Source: Minisyncoccota bacterium
GTDB lineage: Bacteria > Patescibacteriota > Minisyncoccia > Phycocordibacterales > UBA5272
Direction: 5' to 3'
Assembly (NCBI GenBank): GCA_018063165.1
Contig: JAGOQU010000002.1
Span: 141,471-175,757 of the forward strand
Length of the DNA: 34,287 nt
The notes below the pieces were generated by a model. The model did no database searches. It was not told where the DNA came from and saw only the letters and a program-made list of their open reading frames with translations. A program made the position numbers and the translations under genes. Shown one piece after another: positions 32,510 to 34,287 of this stretch. The number at the start of each line of letters is the position of its first letter. Position 1 is the first letter of the stretch.

Positions 32510-32694
32510 TTATTTGTGCGACTTATCTGATTTTGCTAGTATTTCTCGTATGGACACCTCTTCTCGAAAAGAACCAGAAAGGTTGTACAGTTTAGCAAAA
32601 TCTGCTATTGCCACAACCCATTTCTAGAATCAAGTATATACAATTTGACAGAGGAGGTTCTATAGTCGATCACTAAATTGGTATTTTATTTCAT
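32510..32694 (-). pseudogene. Small broken gene of unknown family
   Basis: From an ATG at 32694 the frame has TAA at codon 3, continues as NTNLVIDYRTSSVKLYILDSR, then needs a one-base shift in the A run near 32621-32624 to read on as KWVVAIADFAKLYNLSGSF and REEVSIREILAKSDKSHK to a TAA at 32510-32512. The joined ~60-residue product looks protein-like, so this seems a recently decayed small gene. No family recognised. Confidence 0.4.
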
Positions 32695-32731
32695 AACTTT
32701 GTTATTTATAAAATACTCAATTTTGCAACCC

Positions 32732-32811
32732 CGAGAAAAACCGACAAAAAGTTTTAAGAAAAATATTGAATCCAATTTTTCTTAAAACTTTTCGTAGACC
32801 GGTTTTTCGTT
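32732..32811. repeat. Long imperfect inverted repeat
   Basis: A perfect 18-bp inverted repeat (32747-32764 with 32775-32792, 10-nt loop) is nested in a weaker outer pairing of CGAGAAAAACCG (from 32732) with CGGTTTTTCGTTCG (to about 32814). It could be a terminator for either strand or the remnant of a small mobile element; no flanking target duplication was seen. Confidence 0.6.
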
Positions 32812-32823
32812 CGACTGCTCACG

Positions 32824-32843
32824 CAAGTGACGCAGGTCACTTG
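32824..32843. repeat. Short hairpin between the long inverted repeat and the tRNA terminator
   Basis: CAAGTGAC (32824-32831), GCAG loop, GTCACTTG (32836-32843); perfect 8-bp stem without an adjacent T run. Confidence 0.55.
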
Positions 32844-32853
32844 CTTATCGTCT

Positions 32854-32903
32854 ACAAAAATTAAAAGAACAGTATCGTGCGATACTGTTCTTTTAATTTT
32901 TGT
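32854..32903 (-). terminator. Terminator hairpin directly after tRNA-Val
   Basis: Perfect 24-bp inverted repeat: 32854-32877 and 32880-32903, with a 2-nt centre. It begins at the tRNA 3' end, overlapping the discriminator base, and contains AT-rich runs. The tight junction suggests that 3'-end processing must compete with this hairpin. Confidence 0.65.
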
Positions 32904-32975
32904 GGGCGATAGAGGAGTCGAACCTCTGACATCCACAACGTCAATGTGGCGCTCTACCAACTGAGCTAACCGCCC
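32903..32975 (-). tRNA. tRNA-Val(GAC)
   Basis: A 73-nt cloverleaf on the minus strand: acceptor GGGCGGT/ATCGCCC with one G-T pair, D arm GCTCAGTTGGTAGAGC, anticodon stem CCACA/TGTGG with loop TTGACGT (anticodon GAC at 34-36), T arm AGAGG-TTCGACT-CCTCT, discriminator A. CCA is not encoded, so a CCA-adding enzyme is needed. Confidence 0.95.
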
Positions 32976-33162
32976 ATCTACACAAGAAACATTATACAAC
33001 AAGTATTATTTTTTAGTAAGAAAAGAATATATCTTGTTTGTTTTTATGAAATTATAGCTTAAAATGACTCTTTTTAGTACTCATATCCTAGTGTTTTTTC
33101 CTATGAATACATCATATTTTTCTATAGGCTATAAGCTATTAACTATAAACTGAAGTAATTCC

Positions 33163-33191
33163 TTGACTTTCGTTCTTTCTTCGTATAGAAT
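33163..33191 (+). promoter_or_regulatory. rRNA operon promoter
   Basis: TTGACT (33163-33168), 17-nt spacer, TAGAAT (33186-33191); predicted start near 33198, leaving a leader of about 185 nt before 16S. Upstream 32976-33162 is AT-rich with no gene seen, consistent with an upstream promoter region. Confidence 0.6.
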
Positions 33192-33317
33192 AAGGCCTAC
33201 TTCTTACTGATGTTTCGGTGAGCAGTAAACAGTGGTTATTTTGAAAAATAAATACGAAGCTATCTAACTTCAGTTTCATTTTTAAAATGTAAATTTTAAA
33301 TACATAAAACTAGAGCT

Positions 33318-33382
33318 AGAGTGACGCTTCACATACATTACACAAATTGTGCATTTTTTTTGTTTTTCTTTTGTCACACTCT
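33318..33382 (+). promoter_or_regulatory. Possible 16S leader processing stem
   Basis: AGAGTGAC (33318-33325) can pair, with a 2-nt bulge, with GTCACACTCT (33373-33382), which ends at the predicted 16S 5' end. The leader from 33198 also holds a hairpin near 33210-33232. The role as a processing signal is inference. Confidence 0.3.

Positions 33383-34287
<905 letters not shown>

Overview
The window looks like a chromosomal piece of a Patescibacteria (CPR) bacterium, most likely Parcubacteria. The basis is very low GC content, the 16S rRNA 5' signature (33383 onward: GGATAAGGCATGCAAGT, an altered EUB338 site, GCAGCAGCGG in the 515 region), a TsaD about 45 residues longer than the E. coli type, scarce Shine-Dalgarno motifs and several -10 boxes sitting 7-9 nt before start codons. 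The genetic code is standard: TGA ends several genes, including the ATGA overlaps at 8032-8035 and 8949-8952.

Layout. (1) 1-2271, plus strand: the 3' end of an unknown gene, a GT11 fucosyltransferase-like enzyme and an acyltransferase-3 membrane protein. (2) 2277-12954, minus strand: an operon-like run of surface-glycan genes (methyltransferases, GT10, GT-D, three GT2, FkbM, a Wzx flippase) whose promoter-proximal genes are a sugar SDR, an RmlC-like epimerase and an RfbH/ColD-like 3-dehydrase. (3) 13114-20621, plus strand, divergent from (2): C-methyltransferase, Gfo/Idh/MocA oxidoreductase, Nudix hydrolase, CDP-glucose 4,6-dehydratase (rfbG), glucose-1-phosphate cytidylyltransferase (rfbF), an acetolactate-synthase-like TPP enzyme (YerE-like) and an SDR. 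(4) 20661-21332: HD-domain protein. (5) 21494-22498: GDP-mannose 3,5-epimerase with its own promoter and Shine-Dalgarno. (6) 22556-28064: GT2, FkbM, GT32, DUF268 and an O-antigen ligase/polymerase with a C-terminal TPR-like domain. (7) 28065-28452: a terminator, a candidate structured small RNA and a bidirectional terminator. (8) 28453-31794: tsaD, rlmH, a small membrane protein and a kinase-fold protein. (9) 31795-32902: decayed genes (including a broken DUF805 gene) and three strong hairpins. (10) 32903-34287: tRNA-Val(GAC), an rRNA promoter and the first ~900 nt of 16S rRNA.

How the genes fit together. RfbF and RfbG should make CDP-4-keto-6-deoxyglucose. The His-type PLP enzyme should remove the 3-OH. 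The YerE-like TPP enzyme, the C-methyltransferase, the RmlC-like epimerase and the SDR/Gfo reductases could then branch, epimerise and reduce the sugar, giving a yersiniose-like or ascarylose-like 3,6-dideoxyhexose. The GDP-mannose 3,5-epimerase would supply GDP-L-galactose, a plausible donor for the two fucosyltransferase-family enzymes because no GDP-fucose synthesis genes are seen here. Glycosyltransferases build the unit, Wzx flips it, and the Wzy_C protein polymerises it or transfers it to an acceptor. The enzyme families are read from sequence; the final sugar and acceptor are inference.
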